Shown: positions 1-11,202 of the stretch, piece after piece
How the letters are laid out: each line of letters starts with the position of its first letter
Position numbering within the stretch: position 1 is the first letter of the stretch
Source of the DNA: Patiria miniata
Taxonomy: Eukaryota; Echinodermata; Asteroidea; Valvatida; Asterinidae
Reading direction: 5' to 3'
NCBI RefSeq assembly: GCF_015706575.1
Contig: NW_024037074.1
Span: forward strand, 1,612,001 to 1,676,000
Length of the DNA stretch: 64,000 nucleotides
The notes under the pieces: generated by a model
What the model was told of the DNA's origin: nothing
What the model saw: only the letters and a program-made list of their open reading frames with translations
Databases searched by the model: none
Made by a program: the position numbers and the translations under genes

Positions 1-935
1 TATGCCTATTCATTTTTTTTTGTAAATGTATGATTTAAAAAAAGGGAAATGGCCGGGGACGAGAAATTGGTATACAATGTACATGTATATTTTTAGTTGC
101 AGGAAAGCAGTTCAAGAAATTATCCTGTCTCTCCGTTGGTTAGTAACAAACTTCAGCAAATGCCTTTTTGGCAATCAATCACCTAGCTAGTCCAATAGGC
201 CCTCGCAACAACACGTGTTTCAGGTCTCCATTGGCCAGCTACCAATTTATCGAAGTCATAGAAAGTCACTCATTTCGCATTAGGGCTAGTGCACACAAAG
301 TGGGTGATCCACATGCTATAAAAATGCTCCATGCACCAACTGACGCTCAACAAATGGGAATCCTTTTCAACTGACAGTCACGACCACATGAGTAGTTGTG
401 CATTATAAGAACAGATCGACTTTTACATCATGAACATGACATGCTACAGCAGGTCTACAGTTTGGTCGCAGCTTTCGAGATCATTTCGAGCTTGTTTAAC
501 ATGGCCTTAGTCTTGGACACTTTTTTGTGACCGTCTGTAAAAAAAAACCCAGGCAGGTTGGGAATGGTGCAGTATACGTTACTCCCAGCTCTGTTAACGC
601 ACGTCGTATAAATCCAATAGTTTAGACCATAATTCGCAAGGGATGACTGGCTAATCTTAGGAAAATTATTTTACAAAATCAAAGTTCAAAACATGGCACA
701 GAATAACGCTGCACCGACACTCCTAAAAGCAAGGATGCGGCACATCTGCTAATTTCTTTGTCCGCCTTTAATAGGCAACTTTATTACAACTACATGCACA
801 TTGAAGACCAACCTCTTATTACACGATTAAAACTACCACGACTCACTACAGAAAGACATTGGTTTTAACTACAAGCAATCGAAATCCAGAAAAGCATTAT
901 TACACGTACAGTACTTTAATTTAAGTAACCAAGTA
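1..935. other. Non-coding stretch, nothing recognised
   Basis: Moderately A/T-rich sequence with short open frames only (largest 68 codons, no recognisable domain). I see no repeat structure or gene signal here. Confidence 0.5.
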
Positions 936-1217
936 CAGTGAAATCCTGATAAGCCAAACCTCAAGGGAACAGGTTCACAATCTGACTTGAGCAGAGTTTA
1001 GTCGAGGGTTGTATAATCATTGTACTACTGAAGGGAATGGATTCTTTGTTTGAGTCAGCCTGCTTATTACCGGTACTTGGGTCAATATTGGTCAAGACCC
1101 CCATTGGTTTGTACACAGTAGGCCAGGAGGTGAGGAAGAAAATTTTTACCAGTGGTGACCTCTCAAGCAAAGGGAGGGCTTCGAGTTATCAGAGTTTGAC
1201 TTATCGAGATTTCACTG
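936..1217. mobile_element. Pogo/Tigger-like MITE (TA target)
   Basis: The 282-bp unit is bounded by inverted ends: it starts CAGTGAAATCCTGATAAG and ends with CTTATCGAGATTTCACTG. Both sides are flanked by TA (934-935 and 1218-1219). The CAGT start, the TTATCAGGAT-type subterminal sequence and the TA duplication fit non-autonomous pogo/Tigger members of the Tc1/mariner superfamily. The interior has no transposase. Confidence 0.75.
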
Positions 1218-2221
1218 TACATCAATCTAGTCAGCAACCCTGCGAGTCTAGGCAGACGGCAGGACGGTCACGTCAAAAGTCAAATTAGACAATATATAGC
1301 ACCACTTTAAATATGTCGTCGACTTTCCTCTATTCGTTTCCATAACAAAAAGAGGAAAACAGGATGAAGTCATTAGCCCCACATTACTGTGCGTTTATTC
1401 TTTGGTTTACTAGCCAAGTTTATTCTTCGGTTTACTGGCCAAGTTTATTCTTCGGTATAGAATATTCAAATGGCTGCCATTGCTTGTTATTATAACTATA
1501 TATTTGTTCAAAGGACAAATCTGCGATTGCCCTATGGTCCAATATCTTTCGGGTGACATACTCGTGTGCTATGCCATGCCCTGTATAAATATATTCAGAT
1601 TAAGGCACAATCCCTACACATCTGCCGTACTAATCGGTGGGATATCAGTTAGAGTTTGTAGTTTCACTCTAATGGAAATACACCATGTAAGGGAAGAAAT
1701 ATACATGTACATGTGCAGCAGTTCAATCAGGGGTGTACCACTGCGTTTGAAACAGGCAATTTAAAAACAAACTTTGAATCATCGTAAGGTATTTTAAAAG
1801 ATATTATTTATACACTATTTCTATAACCATGTCATTGAAGTTGAAGGCAGTGTTTTGTACAACGTCCGTGAATTTTTCCCACCGTTTCATTTATGGGTGC
1901 CAGCCCTTCGAACCCCATCCTAACGGCACCCAGAAACGAATACTGCTGGACTTAATAAGTTATAAACATTTTATTCCTGAGAAATCATCACAAACTTCCG
2001 ATTGAGGCGCCATCGATTCATATACAAGCCCCTATGATCAATACCCTGTCTGTCGAAAGGTCACAAAATGGAGGTCAACTTAATTTTGACCTTGTTAACT
2101 ATTTTGAAATACTATTTGCTCCAGGATTCTGTCATGCATCATTGGAAACCTATTAAAAACAGAATCCCTCTTCATTAACATTGAGCTTCCTGGCGTGACA
2201 GAGCAGTTTCCAAACAGTATA
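1218..2221. other. Non-coding stretch with a short tandem repeat
   Basis: No gene recognised. At about 1393-1456 a 27-bp unit containing TTTATTCTTCGGTTTACTGG is repeated about two and a half times. The rest is unremarkable A/T-rich sequence. Confidence 0.5.
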
Positions 2222-2298
2222 CAGTCGGATCTCGTTAATACGAGCACGGTTAAGACGATATTTCGGTTTAGACGAGTATATTTTGCCAGTCCCGACTG
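2222..2298. mobile_element. Tiny pogo-like MITE, 77 bp
   Basis: It starts CAGTCGGATCTCGTTAATAC and ends CCCGACTG, with TA on both sides (2220-2221, 2299-2300). The terminal CAGTCGG/CCGACTG pair and the CTCGTTAATACGA subterminal sequence are typical of pogo/Tigger ends. The element is little more than two ends joined together. Confidence 0.6.
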
Positions 2299-2577
2299 TA
2301 TACAGTCATGTACTACAAACCACACAACATGCACAATATTTGCTTGCGATTACTCTTAAACTAAAAGCACACTTTGAGTAATAACTACTCGGCAATCTTA
2401 TTTTTGTATAAATACGTGTACCTCTTGTTATTCTTGATACAATTGACAAATTAGGCGGCACTTTGGAATAATATCGGTCAGAGGTCATATTCAAGTTTCA
2501 TATGCTTATAGCTCCATGGTTATACGGATGTAACGTAGGCAAATTACATGTACATGTATATATAATTTGTATGTATA

Positions 2578-2806
2578 TAGGGTGTCCCAATAAACATTGT
2601 GCATGAAAAAATAATCGAATTTTCTCAAACGTTGGTCCGACTAGCTGATCGAATTTTATAGCATTTTCAAGAAATATGGTCTTGTTTATAATTTGTGAAA
2701 ACAAATCAAGAAGATTCAACCATGCAAACCAAATTTGATCTGACCAACTTTTGAGAAAATCAGCTATTGCTAAATCTTCTTGCACGATGTTTATTGGGAC
2801 ACCTTG
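2578..2806. mobile_element. Mariner-like MITE, 229 bp (TA target)
   Basis: The left end reads GGTGTCCCAATAAACATTGT and the right end is its inverse (CGATGTTTATTGGGACACC). Both ends sit at TA. A second internal pair (TTTTCTCAAACGTTGGTC against GACCAACTTTTGAGAAAA) makes the unit largely palindromic. GGTGTCCC ends are common in mariner relatives. No coding capacity. Confidence 0.75.
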
Positions 2807-2936
2807 TATATCATGCCTTGTTAACAATAAAATTGTACGTGTATTTTATTCACCGAATTACGCTGCGTGCTATATTTCTTCCAACAGTACATGTGTAGTT
2901 TCAAGAAATTCACACAAAAATGAAGTTGACCTACAA

Positions 2937-3034
2937 ATGGCCGACCTTCAACACAGATCTTCATCTAAAACTTCAGGTGATGATTATGGCCGACCTTCAA
3001 CACAGATCTTCATCTAAAACTTCAGGTGATGATT
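2937..3034. repeat. Tandem duplication of a 49-bp unit
   Basis: Two back-to-back copies of a 49-bp unit that starts ATGGCCGACCTTCAACACAG. I see no difference between the copies, so the duplication is recent. It lies about 55 bp past the stop of the first sulfotransferase gene, possibly within its 3' UTR. Confidence 0.85.
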
Positions 3035-3088
3035 ATGATTTCAAGATGGGTGCAACCAAAACAGCCTTTTTTTATCACAATCACTGAT

Positions 3089-4432
3089 TTATGGCTGATA
3101 CCTGTAAGAATCACGAGGTGGTGGAATTGGAGCGAGGAGGGGAGACGACAGGTTCTTGAGATGCGACTCATCCCGCACGGGGAGGTATCCAAAATGCTCC
3201 ATCATTTCAGCACAGCGTCCAACATTCTCGATGGCCTTTGCGGTCTTGTAGTCTAACTTAGTACGCCACGACTGATACACTTGGCTGGACACTCGGGTAG
3301 TCGAGTATACTCCAGGTCTATGAGCCTGGGTATTCTCAGCGATCCATTTAGATATTGTCTCAGGGACAGCACCAAGTCCAGTGAAGTTGTAGATGAGTTG
3401 GGTGACTCTCTCTGGATCCAATGACATGTCCTCATACCTCAGTAGAAGGTAGTTGTCTCTGTACTTGGGGAGGTAGTACCCTATTTCTTTATTGTCGATG
3501 CTATAGGAGCAGAACTCCATCAAGTACGATCGCATTTCATCTGTGAAAGAATCCGCCTGCAATTTGTTGAATGTGTTCTCAACGACATTCATGGCAAGAA
3601 CTCGCGATGCAGTCATTCCTCTTGGGTCTCGGACGAGATGAATGACCTTGAGTTTCACGTTACTATCTTGTATCAGTGACAGAAACATCCCGATGTCCCA
3701 AATACGGATAGATTTTATCGCAATGTGTCTCTTCTCTTGGCATTTTCTCTCAAAGATCTCTGCGGGAATGGCGTCGCACTTCAGCCCCGTTCTACCCGTC
3801 TCAAACGGGTAGCAGAGTGAGTCAAAAATTCGTGGGACTTTTTTCTTGACTTCGAGTGGGGGCTGCCTAGACAACCACTTGATGTAGAAATCCAGAGAAG
3901 ATGTGTTGCATTGATAGAGTGACCTCAACATATCAATATACATTGGCTGTAAGAAAAGAGCTCCCCTGGAATGCAGCTCTGTGAGCAGTGCTAGGCCGGG
4001 CTCAAAAAGGTAGAAGATGTCGTCATTTCGGCCGAATATTTCACCGATGAACGAGGAACCAGTCCGCATTGATGTCAGCACGACAATACGCGATCCCGGT
4101 GGATCACTGCTGCGAGTATCTTCCGCAGGGACCGAGTCATCACCGACTACAGGTTGCTCTTCCACGCCGTTGGGCACGGGGTCGATGGAAGTAGGGTTGC
4201 GGTTGCACGGTGGACACGACGACGATTCCTCACTACTGACATTCGTGCCTCTGGAGAAAATCCCCAGTTCTTCTTGGGTGTTACTTTTGTCCTGTGTAAT
4301 CTGTCGAACTCCCTCTCGACTCACTGCCGTGACACTCTTCACTAGCGTGCCACTTCTTCTACCGTAGAGAAGTAGACATATTGCCGATACAGCGACAAGT
4401 CCAAACAGTACACATCGGATATTCCTTGCCAT
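3089..4432 (-). CDS. Carbohydrate 6-O-sulfotransferase (CHST1/CHST3-like), copy 1
   Basis: Predicted Golgi type II membrane enzyme that moves sulfate from PAPS to the 6-OH of a Gal, GalNAc or GlcNAc in glycans (family knowledge). Seen: one uninterrupted frame of 447 codons from the preferred start, a short cytoplasmic tail, a transmembrane anchor at residues about 8-22, and a Ser/Pro-rich stem with a CPPC pair. The 5'-phosphosulfate loop is VVLTSMRTGSSFIGEIF (about 117-133), followed by FYLFEPG. The 3'-phosphate site is VIHLVRDPRGMTASR (about 263-277), and LRYEDM lies about 331-336. Length is normal for the family. The frame is also open from an ATG at 4453, seven codons upstream. I prefer 4432 because its N-terminus aligns with the paralog at 11203-12546 (MARNIRCVLF against MSRRYLFFLV). 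An acceptor-like AGCAG just before this ATG hints at a 5' UTR intron. The acceptor sugar cannot be told from sequence. Confidence 0.9.
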   Translation of the reverse strand: MARNIRCVLFGLVAVSAICLLLYGRRSGTLVKSVTAVSREGVRQITQDKSNTQEELGIFSRGTNVSSEESSSCPPCNRNPTSIDPVPNGVEEQPVVGDDSVPAEDTRSSDPPGSRIVVLTSMRTGSSFIGEIFGRNDDIFYLFEPGLALLTELHSRGALFLQPMYIDMLRSLYQCNTSSLDFYIKWLSRQPPLEVKKKVPRIFDSLCYPFETGRTGLKCDAIPAEIFERKCQEKRHIAIKSIRIWDIGMFLSLIQDSNVKLKVIHLVRDPRGMTASRVLAMNVVENTFNKLQADSFTDEMRSYLMEFCSYSIDNKEIGYYLPKYRDNYLLLRYEDMSLDPERVTQLIYNFTGLGAVPETISKWIAENTQAHRPGVYSTTRVSSQVYQSWRTKLDYKTAKAIENVGRCAEMMEHFGYLPVRDESHLKNLSSPLLAPIPPPRDSYRYQP

Positions 4433-7400
4433 GCTGCTGGCTGCTACATACAAGGAGTGCTCAAGTTAAGATGTTGTTGATGTTGTATGTATCCCAGATG
4501 TCCAGCAGTAGGCACACTGCAAGTTTTGTCAGATTTCACCGGAAAATATTCCAGAAACTTTCTGCATCTTAATTAGTGGTATAAGGCTATAACTAAAAAA
4601 TGTTCATGGTGATGGCTTGTAGAATCGGTGTTTCTTCTGTAGTAATGCGTCGTTCTGGAAATGCAATGTCCAGTTCGTGTCACACCTGTGTTGAGTCCAA
4701 CCACACAGCTTACGCAGAGATGTTGGATAATTGCTTATAATGTACATGTACGTGTGCTGTACTTGCGGTGTAAGCAGAATACATGTACATTGTGGCCACA
4801 CGTTGCGAGTTTACTAAAGACAATTCACGGATCACTGCACACCTGTTGAGCGCAGCCGCAGCCATCAGTCAGTGCAGAAAAAAAACTCGATTTGCAGAAG
4901 TCAGTCAGGCTCAGGCAACGACGTCATTAAAATCAATTCACAGAAATATGTAACGGTTCAATACATCCTCATAAAAGACGGGATTTCGGTTGTTTTTTTT
5001 TACCTGTATGCTATGAACTGTAGGTTCAAGGCTCAATGTGGAAGCATCGTGCTGTTTTTTCCATGTTTAGTTTTGAGCGACGGACTAGCACAAAGTTTAA
5101 TGGCCCTATTGACGTGCTGGTTTCCACAACAGATGGACGCTATTACGTAACGCCACACGCAAACGTTTATCTGGACAGTTTATCTGCAGTCCGCCACTGT
5201 GGACATTCTTTTTTTAAGGATGTTGACACAAGCAAACCTGTCGCCAAAGCCGGAAGCGTTGTTCTCGCATACACGTCATAATAATGGTTTAATACTTGGT
5301 TGTGTCCTGTGAGAGATCATAAAGTAATCTCGGGATATTTGTGACAAATGAAAATACACATGTATTAGGAGATAAATCACCCGCCACAGCGACTGCGCGG
5401 CGTTACGTATTGAGCTTTGACCGATTGTCAACCACTGATCTCTATTTTACTGTCGTGACAGGCGGCGATCGCTGCTCACACGTTGCCGTTGATTGGTGAT
5501 TTTCCACTCTTGTCTTACTAAAGAAGATTACCTTTAAAAGCAGTCCTGGTGCCCATCGCCATTTTGAATAATAATCCCTTCACTCCCTTGGAAAAAAGAG
5601 CGAATTTTTTTTTTTTTTGGGGGGGGGTTCAAATTTTCATCCAGATTTTTCAGCAATTTAATTTCAAAGAAGGGTTCAAAGTCGGAACCAAGCAACAAAA
5701 ATTTTTTATGAGGCCCTATAGAGAGAAAAAAATCGACAGTATACAAATCGTGGTGTGGCCGGCATAGGATACTTAAGTTTGGGCCTGTTGACTGGTTTTA
5801 AAACGACGAAATTACTCAAAATCTTAAGAACGTTGCATAGCAACTAACCGTGTTGAAGTTTGAGCTCAAACTTCAGCACGGTTCGTTGTTATGCAACGTT
5901 CTTAAGATTTTGTCTTTTGGCACTTCGCCTCGATGTAGGTCAAATATCACACTCAAGAACATCATTACGAACACATTCTCGTAAAAGTTGGTCCGGTACT
6001 TCTGTCTTAACTTATTCTTTATGATGAGGCTTGCGGGTTTTGCCGTCTGATAAGGTTTGTGCACAAAACCCCCGGCGCTTGGAGTTTTTAGAGGACCATA
6101 TTTTTTTTTACATGTAACCGGGGAGAGCGATATGAATTAGTTTTAAATGCGGCACTCTCCTCACAACCAAGTGGTTCCACTAAATAATTTGGGTGGAGCG
6201 AAGTCTTTTGGATGTCTCAATAATATCAAAATATTTTATTTACAACACAATTAAATTGATTTCGAATATATGAGACAATGTATTTACAAATTTATATCTG
6301 GTGTTAACAAAAGAATTAGTGTATAAAGAACTTTGGTATACAAAGAACTTGGGTAATAAAAAGAACGACAGTCAAAAGGGAATGGAAGCTGTCTAGATCT
6401 ATCCAATGATCTTAAATCACAAACAATAAATCACTAATGAATTATGGGAAAACTTTCAGATCAAAGAACATTATTAAAGACATCATTACATTCAAAGTAA
6501 TTTGGGGAAACACTGTTTTCCTTATTTTTAAATCAAAGAATACGTTTATAAATACATCAGTAAGTGAACAGATGTTGCATAAAAAGATTATGGCATAAAA
6601 AGATTCAGGCATAAAAAGTTAAATAACACACAAGGGATTTACTCACCACTTGGGATGATCTACGTTCATGCCTTCCTCTCCGTGCTCGATGTTAAAATCG
6701 AAGAATCAGCAGCAAAATTGAAGAGAATAATGCAGAAAACTGCAGTGCCGGCAACGCCGGATATCAAATTATATTGCTGCTACAAGTTAGTCGCACCCAA
6801 AATGTGCAGTAATAAAAGTGGAGTGTGCAATGCTCGCTATAAAAAGCTGGTCGCAAAGCAGGAGCAGGAGCTGGAAGATGTCAACTCAAAGTAGAGTTGG
6901 AACGGAATCAACGATATTTAGGACCTAGCCCCATGCCTAGCCCTACAGGAAAACTATACGAAACGCCCGGAATGCCAGCTATCTAACTTAAACAAAGCGC
7001 GTGGAATGTAGAACTAGCCTGCTCGTTACGCCCTTTGCATAGTTTCAAAAGTAGCGGGCAAAATTCTTGGTGGCGCGCGCTGTGCTAAAAAAGTTTAGTT
7101 GGCCGCAAGAGGGCGCTAGGCAAAAAGACGATCGATCGTAACGCAACGCTCATGGCTGACAAAGTGTGACATGCAAGTAATTTACTAAAGTTCGGACATG
7201 TGATGCATGATGGAGTAGGGAACCTGTCGGGTAAAAGTGTGTACGAAAACCCGACCTGGTTACATACGGTTACTACATGTCAGCCTAGAGCAACGGTAAT
7301 GGCCAAGCCTACATGCAGCCAAATTTACAAATGGCATCCCTACATTTTCTCGGGCAAATAGGACCCATTTTTCGACCGTAATTTTATCAAGTCTGCCCTC

Positions 7401-8398
7401 AGATAATAGCCCAAAAGCTAGGGAGTTGATCCTCGGCTATATTTGCACAATTCATCCATCGTTATTTTAAACCGGGTCTCTATTTTTCCCCCCAAAAGGC
7501 TGTGGGGCACGTACTTTTGATGCAAATGAGTTCGCGTAGAAACTTTGTGAACCCTCATCAATCGCGAATTTATTGCGCCCGCTGTCAGTCTAATTGCACC
7601 ATTCGGATATATCATCTATCTAGCGCCCCCCCCTCTCCCCACACCGTAACAGCAATAAAATATTGTTAAAAAAGGTGCTCGTTTATTCAGAAACTAGTAT
7701 AAAATCCAAAAGTGAAAAGTTCTTTTTGAGAGCCCACAAGCGAGATGACAACTCTCCCAATTGGTTATAGTCAAGACAATAAAAACATTTCTTGGTGAAT
7801 AAGTTTGTCAGGTCTGTATGCTTATATGTACAGGTTCGAGTGGTTTACTCCTGGTATTCTGTTTTGGATTCAACCGCTAAAATGCCACTTTTGCAATATA
7901 CCCCTTCATTTTTCTTTGTGCCTTCATCAGTGCCTGCAGGAAAGACGTTTCTTCCCAATTCTTTTGTTTCAGAGTTCTAAACATTGGGCGACATGTGCCT
8001 CCTGCCTAGTTTGTAATGTCCACACTATCTTACAACGCGCGGTATGCGCCTCGTAAACCCCTTTTGAAACTCCACACTAATCTCATTCAAAGAGCGCAAC
8101 AGGGCTTTCAGTTTCCAGTGTTGTTGAATTCGACATGGGCGTCGCGGGGGGGGGGGGGGGCAAGGGGGGGGGGCGCTTGCCGCCCCCCCCCCCCCCACCA
8201 GGAAAAGCAAACAAAGAAAGAAAAAAAAGTAAGAAAAAGAAAGACAAAAAAGAAAGAAATTGTGAAGTCATATGGCGACGCCCATGCAGGGGGGGGGGGA
8301 GGGTTTATTTTCGGGTAGCCATTATGCAGCACAAGAAATGAGCTTCAAAATTTAGATTATGTCTTCCATATTATTTGCCGAGGCAGCAACCAACTTCC
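4433..8398. other. Intergenic, no gene recognised
   Basis: Only short frames without recognisable domains. It contains a T-run/G-run junction at about 5606-5627, a strong hairpin (5817-5911, listed separately) and, at 8138-8197, long runs of G and C that keep several meaningless frames open. The 79-codon frame at 6655-6894 matches no family I know. Confidence 0.5.
5817..5911. repeat. Long near-perfect inverted repeat (hairpin)
   Basis: Arms of about 45 bp meet at GAAGTTTGAGCTCAAACTTC (5854-5873) with essentially no loop. The outer arm is AAAATCTTAAGAACGTTGCA and its inverse. Only a few mismatches separate the arms. It may be the fused ends of a foldback or MITE; no target duplication is clear. 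Confidence 0.8.
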
Positions 8399-8399
8399 A

Positions 8400-8690
8400 A
8401 TGGAGAAACAGTGGTTAGGGTTTGTGACTCATGATCAGAGGGTCAGGAGTTCGAATTCAGCTGCTGACCATTTTTATGTTGTGTCCTTGGGCGGGCCTCT
8501 TCATCCACACTTGCCTCTCTCCACACAGGCGTGTAAATGGATGCCGACATTAGCTGGGGAGTAACCTGTGATGGACTAGCATCCCATTCAGGGGGAATAG
8601 AAATATTCTCTGAAACCGGAGATAAATGCCGGCGCGGCCCAATGGGCCACATTGGCTCGTGACAGACTTTACTGCTTAATTACTACCTTT
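8400..8690 (+). mobile_element. tRNA-derived SINE (degraded)
   Basis: A B-box-like GAGTTCGAATTCAGC (8448-8462) follows a weak A-box region. Then comes a conserved SINE body containing GTCCTTGGGCGGGCC and CTTGCCTCTCTCCACACAGG. The same kind of body (GTCCTTGGGCAAGGCAC) occurs in the SINE at 24063-24370, which supports a shared central domain. The ends are not sharp. Confidence 0.55.
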
Positions 8691-8966
8691 AATCATCTAA
8701 AATATGGTGGCAAATGTCAGTAATGTGGGGCAGATCTAGCTAGCTTTCATGAAACGGGTGGAGGGATGATATAAAGGTAGTGGGGTCCTAAGGCGTGTCG
8801 AAGGCATGCCCTACTAGGGGGTCCGGGGCATGGCCGCGGACTACGATGATTTCTCCTACATTAAAGGCAATTCAAGAATACATTTAGGAACTTAATTAGC
8901 ATTCCATTTGATATTTTTGGCCCCATTTTATTACTTTCCTTAATTAATCAGTGTCTGATTAATCAA

Positions 8967-8967
<1 letters not shown>

Positions 8968-9004
<37 letters not shown>
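8968..9004. repeat. Poly-G tract (about 37 G)
   Basis: An unbroken G run followed by GAGGAGGGGGG. Such tracts recur in this window (8138-8178, 10517-10530, 40022-40055, 40389-40404, 46772-46836). Confidence 0.95.
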
Positions 9005-9005
<1 letters not shown>

Positions 9006-9443
9006 GGAGGGGGGTGTTTCCTCTAGATCCACTACTGAAGAACATGATTCCGAGAGTGATAACCGAAACTGGAGATTCAGCCGTGGTTCAGAAAACATCC
9101 ATGTATTAACTGCGCGCAAAAAACCCCCCATAGTTTCCAAGAAATGAATGTCAGTCCTTTATTGCGGGCTTGTTCAAATTACACCAAAACTACATCAAAA
9201 CAATTTATAGGCCTGCTCAAATAGGCACATAAGAAAGTATATTATGGTTTTTATTAAATGTAACACTCTCTACACATGCTGCAAGATAAAATATATACAA
9301 TCCTTGCTATTTTTCGAGTTCAACCCCCAAAATATAGATGAAATCCAGTTCTTGGGTACTTTGGCGCATAGAAATTCCTAGCATACACGCGCTCAATAGC
9401 TTGAATACATCATGCCTAAATCTGTGCTGACTTACGGAGTTAA

Positions 9444-9936
9444 AGGGAAGATACAACATTTGAAAACATCAAAGAACGAAATGATCAAATTATCACGAAA
9501 TACCTTACTGAACTGTTAGGGAATGACAGTCTAAGCATCCTTTAAAATCGTGGCTCCTGGTGTGCTGACATTTTCACGAAAACCAGCGTTGGAGAAAACT
9601 GGCTTTTTTCAAAAACTGTTCCTACTTTTTCATATTAAGTTATTCTGACTTTTCTTTGCAATTGATTACACACCTGTGAAGGGGTACAAGCCTGCGCTAG
9701 ACCTATTCTCGACCTTACAGTTCCCCAAAGAGTATTACATGTAATTGCTCCGTTTCATCTTAAGTGGGGTCAGGGAGCCAGACTACAAGAATATGATAGG
9801 TTTTCTTGGTTTTTCCAGCATCTACAAGACCAAAACGTGAATTAAGTCAGTTTAACAATATTTTCTATAACATACTAATCCGCCAAATCCATTTATTTCT
9901 GAATATTGCAGCAAAAGCAAATGTTGTACATTCCCT
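9444..9936. mobile_element. Non-autonomous TTAA-target DNA transposon, copy 1
   Basis: The element starts AGGGAAGATACAACATTTG and ends CAAATGTTGTACATTCCCT. TTAA flanks both sides (9440-9443 and 9937-9940). A second copy lies inverted at 28258-28774 and shares most of the body. TTAA targets are used by piggyBac and Kolobok; AGG-type ends make Kolobok plausible, but I cannot decide. No coding frame. Confidence 0.8.
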
Positions 9937-11202
9937 TTAACAAACTTGTTGGTTGCCATGATAATTATGGAGCCGGATGGCAATATTCCCGTTTTTCTCC
10001 CAAAAGGATTTTTCGCCCCTCTCGTAATCAGCGAATGTAGGCCTATAAAAAAATATATATTTTCCCGATGTCACAAGAAATTCCAAATTCGCCGTGTTCA
10101 CTTATTTCACCTTAGGCCTTTAGGGAAGTCTGTTAGCGATGTCCTTTGAAACTGTACATGTTTCTTTGTAATAGTTGTACAGTAATTATAATTATTTAGT
10201 TGCTTTACGATCATGCAGTAATCGCATATGCTTTTATTTTATTTCATTGTGCTGTATTGCATTTGTAAGGTATTGTATTTGTACATAATGTGCAGTTATT
10301 TTGTAATGTATGCAGGGCCCCAATGGAAACCAGTTTTAAACTGTTTGGGCATACCCTGGGTAAAAAATGTAATAATTAAACAAATAAATAGCGCGCGTGA
10401 AGTATGCTCGAAACTTCTGGTCCGAGTGCAATAAAACCAAAGACTAGACAATAGACCCTGAAAGTTGACCCCTGGTGGCGCGCTTCCGGACCCCTCGAAC
10501 AGGGGCGGCGGAACCGGGGGGGGGGGGGGTCCTGGGGGCACTTCCCCTCCCCCAGATTCACCCAAGTGCCCCTTTTGCGGACATAAATGTGCCCCCTCGA
10601 GCATAAATGTGTCCCCTTGCAATGAACAAAAACTGGCCCTAAAATTTTGGATAATTTGGTTATCAGTAACCATTTCCCAAAATGGTATAGAAAGTTCTGA
10701 TATGAACGAGGAATATGAAAACCAAGCCCCAAAACCCTTTCAATGCGCCCTGAAAATGGGCACATAATGCGTAGTTTGCATAATGACCGGTTTTGAAGAG
10801 CGCCCCTATTTTGGAAAATGGTAATTGTAGCGCCCTCTGATCTGTACCGTCCCGCGGCGGATTGACAGCAGCGCTGCAAATCAGGGGAACACAATCAAAG
10901 CCCAGAATTTGACCAATCAAAGTAACTGTACTAAAGGGCCCTGTATGAGGGATCCCGCTTTTGCGCATGCAAATAGATAGGGCCAAATTTACACACATAG
11001 GCTAAGACGTTTCCCTGTTGCTTTCAAAATGAACATTTCTCCCTTTCTGAACACGTGTGGATGCACATTATATATAGGTCATTTTGAAAGTTTGGCCAGT
11101 AAAGAACCTACGGATAGGTTTAACACTGATTAAAGTCTTGGATCAAAGTTATGAACGGTTGTTTTTTGGAGTTGCTTTGATTTGAAGGGAGCATGCCTAT
11201 AG
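9937..11202. other. Intergenic, no gene recognised
   Basis: It contains a G-run (10517-10530) inside a C/G-rich patch with GAACAGGGGCGGCGGAACCG, which may be a repeat. The minus-strand frames of 111-172 codons around 10376-10998 overlap each other in different phases and show no recognisable domain. Confidence 0.45.

Noticed and set aside
4433-4453. Upstream ATG of sulfotransferase copy 1 as the start
   Set aside because: It would add seven residues not matched by the paralog, and an acceptor-like AGCAG lies between the two ATGs; kept as an alternative only.
8016-8341. Overlapping frames on both strands around long G and C runs
   Set aside because: Homopolymers keep several phases open and give Gly-, Pro- or Lys-only products; no domain and no splice context.
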